Part shown: piece by piece, positions 10,469 through 22,300 of the stretch
Position numbering within the stretch: the stretch's first letter is position 1
How the letters are laid out: each line of letters opens with the position of its first letter
From: Anthopleura xanthogrammica
Taxonomy: Eukaryota > Cnidaria > Anthozoa > Actiniaria > Actiniidae
NCBI GenBank assembly: GCA_964019055.1
Contig: OZ025207.1
Span: forward strand, 17,858,230 to 17,922,229
DNA length: 64,000 bases
Direction of reading: 5' to 3'
Position numbers and translations under genes: made by a program
The notes under the pieces: generated by a model
The model's input: only the letters and a program-made list of their open reading frames with translations
Database searches by the model: none
Told to the model about the DNA's origin: nothing

Positions 10469-13400
10469 TTAGTTGTTACTTTTGACTTTACATTCAGGAA
10501 TGACCCATCCTATTAGACATCTTTTTCTCCCATATTTGTCACAGATGTAGTGCCCGTTGGTATCATCATCATGTGGCACACAATACACGTCACAATTCTT
10601 TCCAAACCACCACTTCCTACACATCCTTTCTCCTGAATCATTACAGACTATCTTGCCTACATTGATCTCCCCAGGCAAGAGACAAGTCTGAGAGCAATTC
10701 GTCCCGTAGAACCCCACCTCGCATTGCTTGCAGTCTGGAAGAGAGAACCCTTGTTCACAGCTTCGTTTAAGACCCTGACATGAACCACTGATGTTGTAAT
10801 CTTTTGAAAGACAAGGCGTCGTGCACCACTCCCCATACCATCCCAGCATACATTTCCTTCGTCCTAAAGAGTCACATGTGTAGTAGCCATTGATTGGATC
10901 ATGGTGGGGTACACAGTATGTCTTGCACTCTTCTCTGTGCCACCACATTAGGCATGTCTTCAGGTCGAGTTTGTCGCACGTGTAGTGACCGTGCTGCTTG
11001 CTACTTTGGGGTTCGCAGCGACTTTTGCAGCTCGGTGGGTAGTATCCTTTCTTGCATACCTATAATTAGGTAATATCACCAATTATACCCATTTTCATAA
11101 CTACGTAACCCAGACAACTAGCTCTCTGAGTTTTTGGCTTCCGTCGATCAAAAATCGAACGGTATGAGTTAGTATTTTTTTGATTGACGGAAGCCAAAAA
11201 CTTAGAAGTCTTGGGCTGTATTGGTCGCGTATTTATGAACATGGGTGTTTGGCTATTTCATTGAATATTCAAGGACGGATCCAGGGGGGGGGGGGTCGGG
11301 GGGTCACAACCCCCTGTCATACCTGAGGTTAGGGACTGGCAATTTGTTATTTGATGGAGCAAGGTCTCTATCCTTAAAAAGATATCGTGCAGCGTCAAAT
11401 GCGGCAACAAAAAAAACGAGCTAGCTTATAAATTCGATTTCAAGATTTCACTTGTTTTGAACCAAATGGAATATTCGACTTTTGAAGGGAGTCTAATGCC
11501 TCTCAAACCGCTGGAAATCCCATTTCCAAGAGTCTGAATTTCAATTTTTTTCGGGGGAGCATGCCCCCCAAGTTGCTCAAGCCTGCGGCGGTCGATTAGT
11601 TTGGTAAACATGACGTGATTTCTACGTCATTATTTCCGATCAGCTGGTTGGCTCCCCCCCTGGATCCGCCCTTGATATTTGTAGTAGATTTTCAAGCATG
11701 CAGAAAGAACTATGGACGAACTAAAGAGGGAGGTTTCCGTAAGTAAACGAGCAGGGAAAGGCTTCAAATACAAGATAGTAGCATATGCAGATCCAGGAAA
11801 TTATAAACGGGGGGAGGGGGGGTGGTGGGGGTCGAAGCAGTCTATGAATACTATGACCTGAGGTAGAAACAAGACATCGTTCTTTAGAAAAGAATCCCCA
11901 ACAAAAAGGGCTTCAACCCTCCCATAAGCCCACCACTGGAAACTTACTAACATCCAAGGCGTATTTATTAGCACCTTCGATATAAATAAATAAACTTCAT
12001 TCAAATTACCTTGCAGTCAGGCGGAGCCCAGTTTGACAGGCAAACCTTTTTACCATCAGATAGCCGACACTTGTAGTGTCCATGTAAGTTGTCATCGTGT
12101 TCAATACAGTATCTAGTGCAGTTCTTCCCATACCAACCGGTATTACAGGCTTGATTGCCATCTTTATCGCAATGGATACGTCTGTTGGCCGTGCAGTGCT
12201 TCAAGCAGGAAGGTCCAAACCAGCCGCGCTTGCAAACTTTGTTGCCATCTTTATCACAATGCATATGACTATTGGGCGTGCAGTGCTTCAAGCACGAAAA
12301 TCCAAACCAGCCAGGCATGCACACTTTGTTACCATCAGTGTCACAACGGTAATGCCCGTGGACATTATCATTCTTAGGAGAACAGTACCGCTTGCATCCT
12401 GTACCGTGCCATCCCGTGCGACAGATCATTATCCCTTCAGAATTACATACATAATGGCCCCGCTGATCGTCATCATAAGAAACGCAGTACTTATTGCATC
12501 GTTTGCCATGCCATCCCGGACGACAAGACCTGCTACCCGAGGCATCGCATTTGAAATGTCCATGATGTTCGTCATCGTACTCGACGCACTTTCTGTTACA
12601 TCTAGTACCAAACCACTGTGCGTGACATACCATGTTACCATTCATATCACAACGATAATGACCATAGAGATAATTTCTCGGTTTACAGAACTTCGTGCAC
12701 GATGGGCCATAGTAGTTCTGCGAGCAATATACCTTGAATTCAACACCCATGGTCGCGCGCCTTCCTCGTAGGGTCCGGGGGTATACGGAGGATGACTGTC
12801 CGTTTGGGTCGGGTCTTCTAACATACAGGGTCAAGGACATTTTATCTACGAGATCGTCTTTAGTGATCATGTCCCAGTCCCAAGACTCTACGTACAGGCC
12901 AACCTTACCCTGTTCGTGAAGCAAAAAAATATTGAAATAGATCTTATAGAACTTCAATAAACACTTGCGCAAACGGAGTTCTAGAGAAATGCAAGATATC
13001 AATTTACTTAGACTTAGATCAGCCCATAAGTTATTTTAGGGTTCGATCTGTGACATCTGTGATCGAGTTAGCCGTGCCCTGACTCAGATCAGCCTAGAGG
13101 TGGTTCCAGGGTATCGATAAAGGTACTTACTGTGAAAGAAGTAAAGGACCTCTGAGTGCTAAACCTCATGTAAATATCATCATGTCCCATCTTTGAGGTA
13201 CGGATATTTGCCAAGGTGCATCTACTCAGGGACCGAGGGTTGGCTACTGCAGTCAAGCAGATCTTGAAGTACGTATCACAACTTCTACAGCGACCCCACA
13301 ACTTCATGTCACAACATTTGCCGGTCCATTTACGATGTGTTGGGTTGCGGTAGCGTTTGAAAACCACTGATACCTGACCACCGCTTTCGACTTCTTCCTG

Positions 13401-14296
13401 TAGAGGGTAAGGCCGGTCAGGATAAATGTCTCTAAAGCAATAACAACAGACCTAATCGGCTAACGCATTGCTATGTACGTTTCCACCCAATTCAAAACGT
13501 CTGGGAATAAGAAATAAGAACTTTTGTCCGAAAACTTTTTGACATGATATCGAAATACAAAAGACAAAGAATCTTATTCCCAGAGTACATAGCAACGCGT
13601 AAGTCGATTATATTAGGTTTATAGGTTTAACGCGTTATATAGACCCCTTGCAGCACGTCGGAATGAAGCTCAATCTGGAGTGAAAAACAATAGGTTCCAA
13701 TTTTCAGGAGATTAAAATTCTTTTGTTTTGCCCTCTAATTTAAGCTGCTTTGACGTCACCTGCAAGGGGTCTTTAGCCGATTAGGTCTATTTCTTAGTAC
13801 AAGCAGTTGCGTTTATAGTACTGTATGTGTAATTTTATGTCGAAGATTAAAGGTTAAAGTAAGCCTTCATTCCTTGGTAACTCAATAATATTGGCTGTGT
13901 TCCCAGAACCTGCATCTTGATTTCCGTTTTAGCTGAGGAAGGTTAATTAAAAAATCTTCATCTACAGGATCTTCCTTGGTTGTTCATCAATATCAAAGCT
14001 TTTCCTTTTTAAAATCTTTAAAGAAACTTTGCCTTTTTGGTCTGACATCTTCTTTTAAGTTCTAGCAATAGTTAATCGATGATTGGTAAGTAAGTATTAG
14101 CTTTTTCGCAGGGATTCTTAATATCGTATCCACTATTAGTACTGAGACTGTGTTGGGCACACTTCAGTATTGAGTGAGTACAAGCGTCACGGTAGATACA
14201 CTTCGTTTCAACGTAAAATGATCAAAGAGTGTTATGAATACTTACAAGAAACATCCAGAACAGACAAAGCCCAACCAGAAGAAAGATTCGAGTCAT
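10469..14296 (-). CDS. Secreted poly-DSL protein with Notch-ligand-type N-terminus
   Basis: Exons on the minus strand: 14296-14246 (signal peptide MTRIFLLVGLCLFWMFL), 13397-13131, 12909-12010 and 11059-10469. They total 1809 bp, or 602 aa, and all junctions are phase 0. Residues 18-165 match the MNNL/C2 domain at the start of Delta/Jagged ligands: a cysteine cluster GKCCDMKLWGRCRSCDTYF then KICL, and a C2-like VGLYVESWDWD. From about residue 167 there are about 12 DSL-type repeats, each with six spaced cysteines and GHYRCD plus CxxGWxGxxC signatures. The first contains CSQNYYGPSC. Two repeats near the end of exon 3 are shortened, and the repeat around CEQGFSLPDC is divergent. I see no EGF repeats and no membrane segment, so the protein is predicted secreted. 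Its neighbour at 16370-30424 has the same layout plus an anchor. A role in Notch signalling is inferred only. Confidence 0.86.
11087..11246. mobile_element. Foldback MITE, ACCCATTTTCATAACTACG family
   Basis: The ends ACCCATTTTCATAACTACG and ATTTATGAACATGGGT form terminal inverted repeats. Inside is a second inverted pair around TTTTTGGCTTCCGTC and its complement. A close relative lies at 26030-26177. It is located in the last intron of the secreted poly-DSL gene. Confidence 0.8.
11270..11674. mobile_element. MITE with GGATCCAGGGGGG ends
   Basis: CAAGGACGGATCCAGGGGGG at the left is matched by CCCCCCCTGGATCCGCCCTTG at the right. The roughly 400-bp interior includes a short open frame without recognisable content. 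It lies in the last intron of the secreted poly-DSL gene. Confidence 0.75.
13451..13785. mobile_element. Composite or nested inverted-repeat element
   Basis: The outer ends CCTAATCGGCTA (13451) and TAGCCGATTAGG (to 13785) are exact complements. Inside are two further inverted pairs: CATTGCTATGTAC with GTACATAGCAACG, and AGACCCCTTGCAG with CTGCAAGGGGTCT. This suggests one MITE inserted into, or fused with, another. It lies in intron 1 of the secreted poly-DSL gene. Confidence 0.7.
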
Positions 14297-14803
14297 TGTT
14301 GTTGGTTTTCTGATCGATGCAAACTAAAACAGTCTGTCGTGCCTGAATGGTTCGTCAGTATACTGGGACGTTTTCCAAATCACTGACGTGACGTAACTTA
14401 TCCGCTGAGACTTGGCATAATTTGATATTATTGCTGTAAGATAATACAGTAGGTTAACGTGAGTCGCAAGTGGCACATGTCCAAAGCGTCTTTTCTTCAG
14501 TTCCTGTTTCTCGCCAAGGGGGAGAGGGGAAGAAATGTCTGGGCACCGCTTACTACCAGTCACCTACTCAAATTGCTTTCAGTTCGACCCCGTTGAGCTG
14601 CACCACTGATGTACTTGCGGTGATGAGTGGCGATAAAGTTGAGTCAATACGGACTTATCTGTTGTAGTTGCTTTGGTCCATGTGGGAGGCGTTGAAAAGT
14701 TATTTGAGAGTGTTAATAGTCATGCGCATAATATATTAATCAATTGAAGTGTGTGATTGTGACGATCGAAAAATAAAAACAGACCTTTCAGTAACTGCGC
14801 AAA

Positions 14804-15003
14804 GAATAATAATGATGATGATGATGATAATAATAATGATGATGATAATAACAATAATAATGAGGATGATGATGATAATAATAATAATAATAATAATGAT
14901 GATAATAAGAATAATAATGAGGATGATGATGATAATAATAATAATGATCTTGACTGCGCAAATAATGATAATGATGATCTTTACTACGCAAATAATAATA
15001 ATA
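14804..15003. repeat. AAT/GAT trinucleotide microsatellite
   Basis: Interrupted runs of AAT and GAT fill most of this interval. Open frames on both strands here are products of the repeat. Confidence 0.95.
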
Positions 15004-15004
15004 T

Positions 15005-15187
15005 TAACCATTTTGCTTCAATTTGATTTGATGTATAGCTTAGGACACTCTAGTTTAGTTTAACAAATATATTTCGCTCTGGTCGAGCCTCGTCACTGAC
15101 GAGGCTCGATCAGAGCGAAATATATTTGTTAAACTAAACTAGAGTGTCCTAAGCTATACATCAAATCAAATTGAAACAAAATGGTTA
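15005..15187. repeat. Long near-perfect foldback (91-bp arms)
   Basis: The arms 15005-15095 and 15097-15187 are reverse complements with only a couple of mismatches around a single central base. The near-identity indicates a recent origin by inverted duplication or a young foldback element. Confidence 0.92.
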
Positions 15188-15458
15188 TTATTTCAAAAGC
15201 TTTTCTGGCATCGGCATATCAAATTAGTAAAAATAATAATATTATCTTGATAATAATAACGTAACTTTATTGACTTTGGTCATAAAGAAAAAACATGTAC
15301 ACATCCATTGGTGGATCGAAGCAGATCCAATATATACCAAAAAGTAGTTTTCGCAGAAATGAGAAACGTATGATACTGTATTACAGCAATGGTGTACCTC
15401 ACGTAGTTACGACTCCTGTAAGATACGGTATGAGTAATTACAGTAAGGAAATGTATTA

Positions 15459-15555
15459 AGCCTGGTTCACAAGGCGTTGTAATCTGCACACTGCGCATTT
15501 ACTGATTGCTGTCGTTATAATAATGACTACGAATACGACGCCGTGTGAACCCGGC
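15459..15555. mobile_element. Short MITE with TTA duplication
   Basis: AGCCTGGTTCACAAGGCG at the left is matched by CGCCGTGTGAACCCGGCT at the right. TTA flanks it at 15456-15458 and 15556-15558. The 97-bp element is non-coding. The TTA duplication suggests a PIF/Harbinger-like origin. Confidence 0.7.
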
Positions 15556-16369
15556 TTAAGCTTTTTCTCTCATTCATGTGAATCAGCTATATCATACTTG
15601 AAATCAAATAAATTATTACGAAAATACCTTGCTATGCAGCGGCGCGGTAATTCTTTGAAATTAATTTTTCTTTTAATTCGTGTCATACATGCAAATTGTG
15701 CATTCAATATCGAAAAAATTTCGTCAAATGACATCATCAGTCCTCAGTCACGTGACAAATTTCACGCATGTGTAGAATAGAGCAGCTTTAGTATGATTAC
15801 GAAAATGCCGCATTTTCATTGGATGCGCAGTAATATCGAGCACTTTGATTGGTTGAACGGATGACGTCATTTCCACGTACCGTGACCGTGCCGTGTATCG
15901 TGAGTTTTCACAGTCATGACACTACTCTATTATTACTATTATTACTCTATTATTAATTTTCTCCTACATCATGTGACCTTGAGACCTCGTTTTCTATACC
16001 TCTTCAACTAATTATTATATCTTGAGATATAACAGCTATAGCTTCGTCATTATTGATTTTTTTTCCTACAGAAAAAAATTCTTTTTACTTTATGCGCAAT
16101 TTTATCCAATATCAGACATCCCACTAACTTGAGATTTTTTTTTATAGCGATGAGATCATAAATTATAATAAGTGAATGCATGAAATATTTCTGGGAAAAC
16201 ATTGCGCCTAATGTAAGCGGATTCATAAAATACATATCCAAAATGTGTTAAAGCTAAAAGCTAAATTCTCAATTGCAAAAACTGTACAATACATTAAATT
16301 TTCAAAATTCAATCCTAAAGATTTGCGTCGCTTGTTCAGTTACATATTCATCTGCGTCATCAATCGAGC

Positions 16370-19300
16370 TCAATATTCATACGATTCGAAGATCGCTACC
16401 CAGTCACTGTTGTCCCGCAATCCCGTTACAGGATCGACCCGCGGGTCGGTAGAGGACACATCTGGGGTAATGTTTTCTCTCTCTGTGAATAAGGGGTTAT
16501 TGTACATGACTAATTTGTCATCTACTTTGCGTGAGCCATCTTCATTCCTAGAAAATATATGAAAAACATATTGGTGAGTATAACAGTGACGCTTTATAAT
16601 AAAAATAAGTAGGGGAAAAGAGTAAATAGGGAAGAGAGAAAATAGTGCAGTGTCAATAGAGTAGAGTGAAATGAAGTGGAGAATATCTTGGTGATTTTCA
16701 ATTTTTTGTTGTTGTTGTTCTTTTTATCCATTTGTCTGTCTGTCTATCTGTCTGTTTGTCTGTCTGTTTATCTGTCTGTTTGTCTATCTTTGTCTTTATC
16801 TCGGTGTTCAAAGCCTGACATACCAAGATATTTCTTGTAGATTAATAAACACATCTGTTTGTCTAGACTTCTCATCATCGTACTGTGACAACAAGTTAGG
16901 CACCCTGCTTTGCCGCTTTTCTTGTGGGTCCATGTCTAGTTCTGATGAGAGCGCTCCGTTCTCTTCAGACGTTTCTTCCTTTCGTTCAATAGAGTCGTGT
17001 CCTGAGGTCTGATATCTCAAATATGGAAAGGGTTTAGCTGGCCTCTTCGTTTGTCTGCGGCTACAAATAAACAGCAAAAAACGATATTTAGAATCAGCAA
17101 TAGAGATCTCTTGGCCTGCTGTTTGAGTATTTCCTGGACCACAATCAAACCCGAAACAACCTCTGGGCTGATCTAAGACAGGGCACGGCTAACTCACAGA
17201 TTGAACCCTGAAACAACCTCTGGGCTGATCTAAGTCAGGGCATGGCTAACTCACAGATTGAACCCTGAAACAACCTCTGGGCTGATCTAAGCCAGGGCAC
17301 GGCTAACTCACAGATGAATAGCATGCTAGATTAAGCGAAGACAGAAAAACCGGTGAGCCCGCAATAAAAGCAAGGCACGCTCTGCCAAACAAATACGGTT
17401 GTTACTGACCTGCATATGACAATGGATGCTCCAACAATCATACAAATCAAGAGTAGAAATCCACCAAGAATAAGCGCCAATGACAGTTGGCTCAGCTCCT
17501 CATCTGAGTCGTCTTTCTTACTTTCTTCTTTTATTGGTGGTACCTGTGTTGTTGGTGCTGGTGTTGTTCTTGGTATCGTGGAAATTGCTAAGTTTTGAAA
17601 ACAAATATTTTTTTAGTTGATGCCTAACGCAGTCTCAAATTGCTCCTTTGAAAAAGGCAATGCGCAATGGTAATACTGATGATAATACAATGTGCAATGA
17701 TGATACTATTGATAACACAATGCGCAATGATAATACTATTGATAACACAATGCGCAATGATAATACTATTGATAACACAATGAGCAATGATAATACTATT
17801 GATAACACAATGCGCAATGATAATACTATTGATAACACAATGAGCAATGCTAATACTATTGATAACACAATGCGCAATGCTAATACTATTGATAATACAA
17901 TGCGCAATGCTAATACTATTGATAACACAATGCGCAATGATAATACTATTGATAACACAATGAGCAATGCTAATACTATTGATAACACAATGCGCAATGC
18001 TAATACTATTGATAATACAATGCGCAATGCTAATACTATTGATAATACAATGCGCAATGCTAATACTATTGATAACACAATGCGCAATGATAATACTATT
18101 GATAACACAATGCTCAATGGTAATACTATTGATAACACAATGCGCAATGATAATACTATTGATAACACAATGCGCAATGCTAATACTATTGATAATACAA
18201 TGCGCAATGATAATACTATTGATAACACAATGCTCAATGGTAATACTATTGATAACACAATGCGCAATGGTAATACTATTGATAACACAATGCTCAATGA
18301 TAATACTATTGATAACACAATGCGCAATGGTAATATTATTAATAACACAATGTGCAATGATAATACTATTGATAACACAATGCTCAATGATAATACTATT
18401 GATAACACAATGCGCAATGGTAATATTATTAATAACACAATGTGCAATGATAATACTATTGATAACACAATGCTCAATGATAATACTATTGATAACACAA
18501 TGCTCAATGGTAATACTATTGATAACACAATGCTCAGTGGTAATAGTATTGATAACACAATGCGCAATGGTAATACTATTGATAACACAATGCTCAATGG
18601 TAATACTATTGATAACACAATGCGCAATGGTAATACTATTGATAACACAATGCTCAGTGGTAATAGTATTGATAACACAATGCGCAATGGTAATATTATT
18701 GATAACACAATGCGCAATGGTAATACTATTGATAACACAATGCGCAATGGTAATACTATTGATAACACAATGCGCAATGCTAATACTATTGATAACACAA
18801 TGCGCAATGGTAATACTATTGATAACACAATGCGCAATGATAATACTATTGATAACACAATGCGCAATGATAATACTATTGATAACACAATGCGCAATGG
18901 TAATACTATTGATAACACAATGCGCAATGATAATACTATTGATAGCACAATGCGCAATGATAATACTATTGATAACACAATGCTCAATGGTAATAGTATT
19001 GATAACACAATGCTCAATGGTAATACTATTGATAACACAATGCGCAATGGTAATAGTATTGATAACACAATGCGCAATGGTAATACTATTGATAACACAA
19101 TGCGCAATGCTAATACTATTGATAACACAATGCTCAATGGTAATACTGTTGATAACACAATGCGCAATGCTAATACTATTGATAACACAATGCTCAATGG
19201 TAATACTATTGATAACACAATGCTCAATGATAATACTATTGATAACACAATGCGCAATGGTAATACTATTGATAACACAATGCTCAATGATAATACTATT

Positions 19301-22300
19301 GATAACACAATGCGCAATGATAATACTATTGATAACACAATGCGCAATGATAATACTATTGATAACACAATGCGCAATGATAATACTATTGATAACACAA
19401 TGCGCAATGGTAATACTATTGATAATACAATGCGCAATGGTAATACTATTGATAACACAATGCTCAATGGTAATACTATTGATAGCACAATGCGCAATGA
19501 TAATACTATTGATAACACAATGCTCAATGGTAATACTATTGATAACACAATGCGCAATGGTAATATTATTAATAACACAATGCTCAATGGTAATACTATT
19601 GATAACACAATGCGCAATGATAATACTATTGATAGCACAATGCGCAATGATAATACTATTGATAACACAATGCTCAATGGTAATAGTATTGATAACACAA
19701 TGCTCAATGGTAATACTATTGATAACACAATGCGCAATGGTAATAGTATTGATAACACAATGCGCAATGGTAATACTATTGATAACACAATGCGCAATGC
19801 TAATACTATTGATAACACAATGCGCAATGATAATACTATTGATAATACAATGCGCAATGCTAATACTATTGATAACACAATGCGCAATGATAATACTATT
19901 GATAACACAATGAGCAATGCTAATACTATTGATAACACAATGCGCAATGATAATACTATTGATAACACAATGAGCAATGCTAATACTATTGATAACACAA
20001 TGCGCAATGCTAATACTATTGATAACACAATGCGCAATGGTAATAGTATTGATAACACAATGCGCAATGGTAATACTATTGATAACACAATGCGCAATGC
20101 TAATACTATTGATAACACAATGCTCAGTGGTAATACTATTGATAGCACAATGCGCAATGGTAATACTATTGATAACACAATGCTCAATGGTAATACTATT
20201 GATAACACAATGCGCAATGGTGATACTATTTACTGGGTTGCCATGGTGGCAAACCAGTCTTAAAATGAGATCCGTTTTTCGGGCGTCAGGTAGACCATAA
20301 TTTCACACGTCATGATTGGTCGAGAACTTGTTAACAATGTCCAATGAAGTTACCACACGACATCGAGGACGATGTATTTATAGTTTTTAGTGTTGTGTCG
20401 CCATTAATTCATTTGTTTCAGGGTTCGTGAAGTACTATTTTGTCTGTAGGCATGTTGCGTACTATTGTCTTTAGGTTTTTTAACGCTACGCTTAAACTAC
20501 TTACAAACACACACGCCGTACGTGGTAGACCCCAATAAAAAGATGTTATTGAGCGATTTTGGAACGGGTTGGTCCACGTACTCAAAGAGAGAAGTGTTAG
20601 TATCTATAGATATCTTTGAGAATCTATGAGCAAATATTTTAGTAGCCACGCACGCAAAGCGAACCGTTCAGCTGGAAATAGTTTTAGGAAAAAATGTGCA
20701 AGTTGTTGTTGGTCCATGACATAGTCTGTCCAATGAAGTTGTGTTATGTATTTGTGTACAAATATGATCGAGAATTTTATAGAATTTGCTACATGATATC
20801 GAGCACGAGGTATTTATTGCTTTCGGTGTTTGGTTGCCATTGATTCATTCGTTCAAGGTTCGTGGCCTACCATTGTCTTTAGCTTTTTTAACGGTATCTT
20901 AAACTACTTACAAACGCACGCGCCGTACGTGGTAGACACACACTAAAAGATGTTATTGAGCGATTTTGGAACGGGTTGGTCCACGTACTCAAAGAGAGAA
21001 CACATTTTGGCTAAGAGTATTTACATTGATAAAACGTTTGTTTTGCAGTGAACAGTTTCGATACTGAAATAGGTATGTTTATTTCATCAGCTAGTCTTGA
21101 AAGGTACTCTAGTAGGTCAAGTAGAAATCTAATACGCGTTGACAAGTCAGTAACGCAACACTAATGCCTTACTAGAATTTAAAATGTTTTTGATAAAGGG
21201 GGACTTTGAACCCAAAAGGAACACTTTGGTGTGAAATAATAAAGAGTATATAGGATTGGCGAGTGGGCGAGCTCTTGCACAGGCAACCCAGTGAACGCTC
21301 CAAGAGCGTCTAGTTTTAATATAATGCGCAATCAAACGCGCAATGATGATAATATTGTTTACTCACCTTCCTCACAGTGCCTTCCTGTCCAGCCTTCCAA
21401 GCAAACCTTCTGTCCTGTTGTATCATCACATGTAGAGTGTCCCTCAGAATCGTCTCTAGATACACAGTTCACAGTACAATTATCTCCGTACCAGTTTTCT
21501 AAACATACAATGCTTCCATCGTTATGGTTGCATCTGTAATGTCCTTTATCGTCATCTCTTGTTTTGCAAAAAGTCAAACACTTTGTTCCAAACCAGTTCT
21601 CAAGACAAATGCGCTCCCCGTCGGACTCTCGGCAACGGTAGTATCCTTCTGAGCAGTTCTGTGGTTTGCAGTACTTCGTACAATCTGTGCCGTGCCAAAA
21701 CGGATGACAACGCTTGCTTCCATCCGAATCACAGTCAAAATGACCAAACCAATCATTATCGCGAGGAATGCAGTGATTGCTACAGTTTTCCCCATACCAC
21801 TCCTGAAGGCAGATCTTTTGTCCCGTCCCTTGATCACATGTGTAGTGAACCTCGTCATCATCACGAGGCTCACAGAACACTGTACAGTTGGCACCATACC
21901 AGTTGCGCGCGCATATCAGTGTATTATTAACCATGCATTTCGTATGTGCTGTAGTTTCGTTTTGCGGAGGGCAGTACACATCACAGTTCGTTCCAAACCA
22001 ATAAGGCAGACATTCCTTGGCGCCTGTCTTGGGATTACAGGTATAATGAGTTGAATCATTTCTTGGTATGCAGTACTCGTCGCAGTGACTGCTATACCAT
22101 CCGTCTAGACAAATTCTGTTTCCTGTTGTTGCATTGCAGTAAAACCCAGCCGTAGAGTCGTTTCTCGGTCTACAGTCACACTCAGGTCCAGTCCAACCTG
22201 TCAAGCAGGTTTTTATACCCGTCATGGTGTCGCATGTATAACCCGCGCTTGAGTCGTTTCTTGGCTTACAGTAAATGTCACATTGGTTGCTAGGATACCA

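Larger units (their letters stand above)
14297..16369. other. Intergenic DNA between the two poly-DSL genes
   Basis: This 2.1-kb gap separates the 5' end of the secreted gene from the 3' end of the membrane gene; both are on the minus strand. It should hold the promoter of the first and the 3' UTR of the second. Apart from the repeats listed separately I see no coding signal. Confidence 0.6.

Noticed and set aside
12097..12771. 224-codon plus-strand frame
   Set aside because: It is antisense to the cysteine-rich DSL exon at 12010-12909, which has clear domain content and splice phases.
16808..16823. TGA at 16808 as the end of the membrane poly-DSL protein
   Set aside because: A GTATGT donor at 16823 joins in phase to an exon at 16547 that stays open for 59 codons with non-random composition. 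The shorter form remains possible as an alternative end.
17671..20230. CRISPR-like array
   Set aside because: The 30-bp units follow each other without spacers and the window is eukaryotic.
17635..20263. Two giant overlapping open frames (about 860 residues each) on opposite strands
   Set aside because: They are produced by a 30-bp repeat whose length is a multiple of three. They have no splice or domain context, variation is mostly non-silent, and the region lies inside a well-supported intron.
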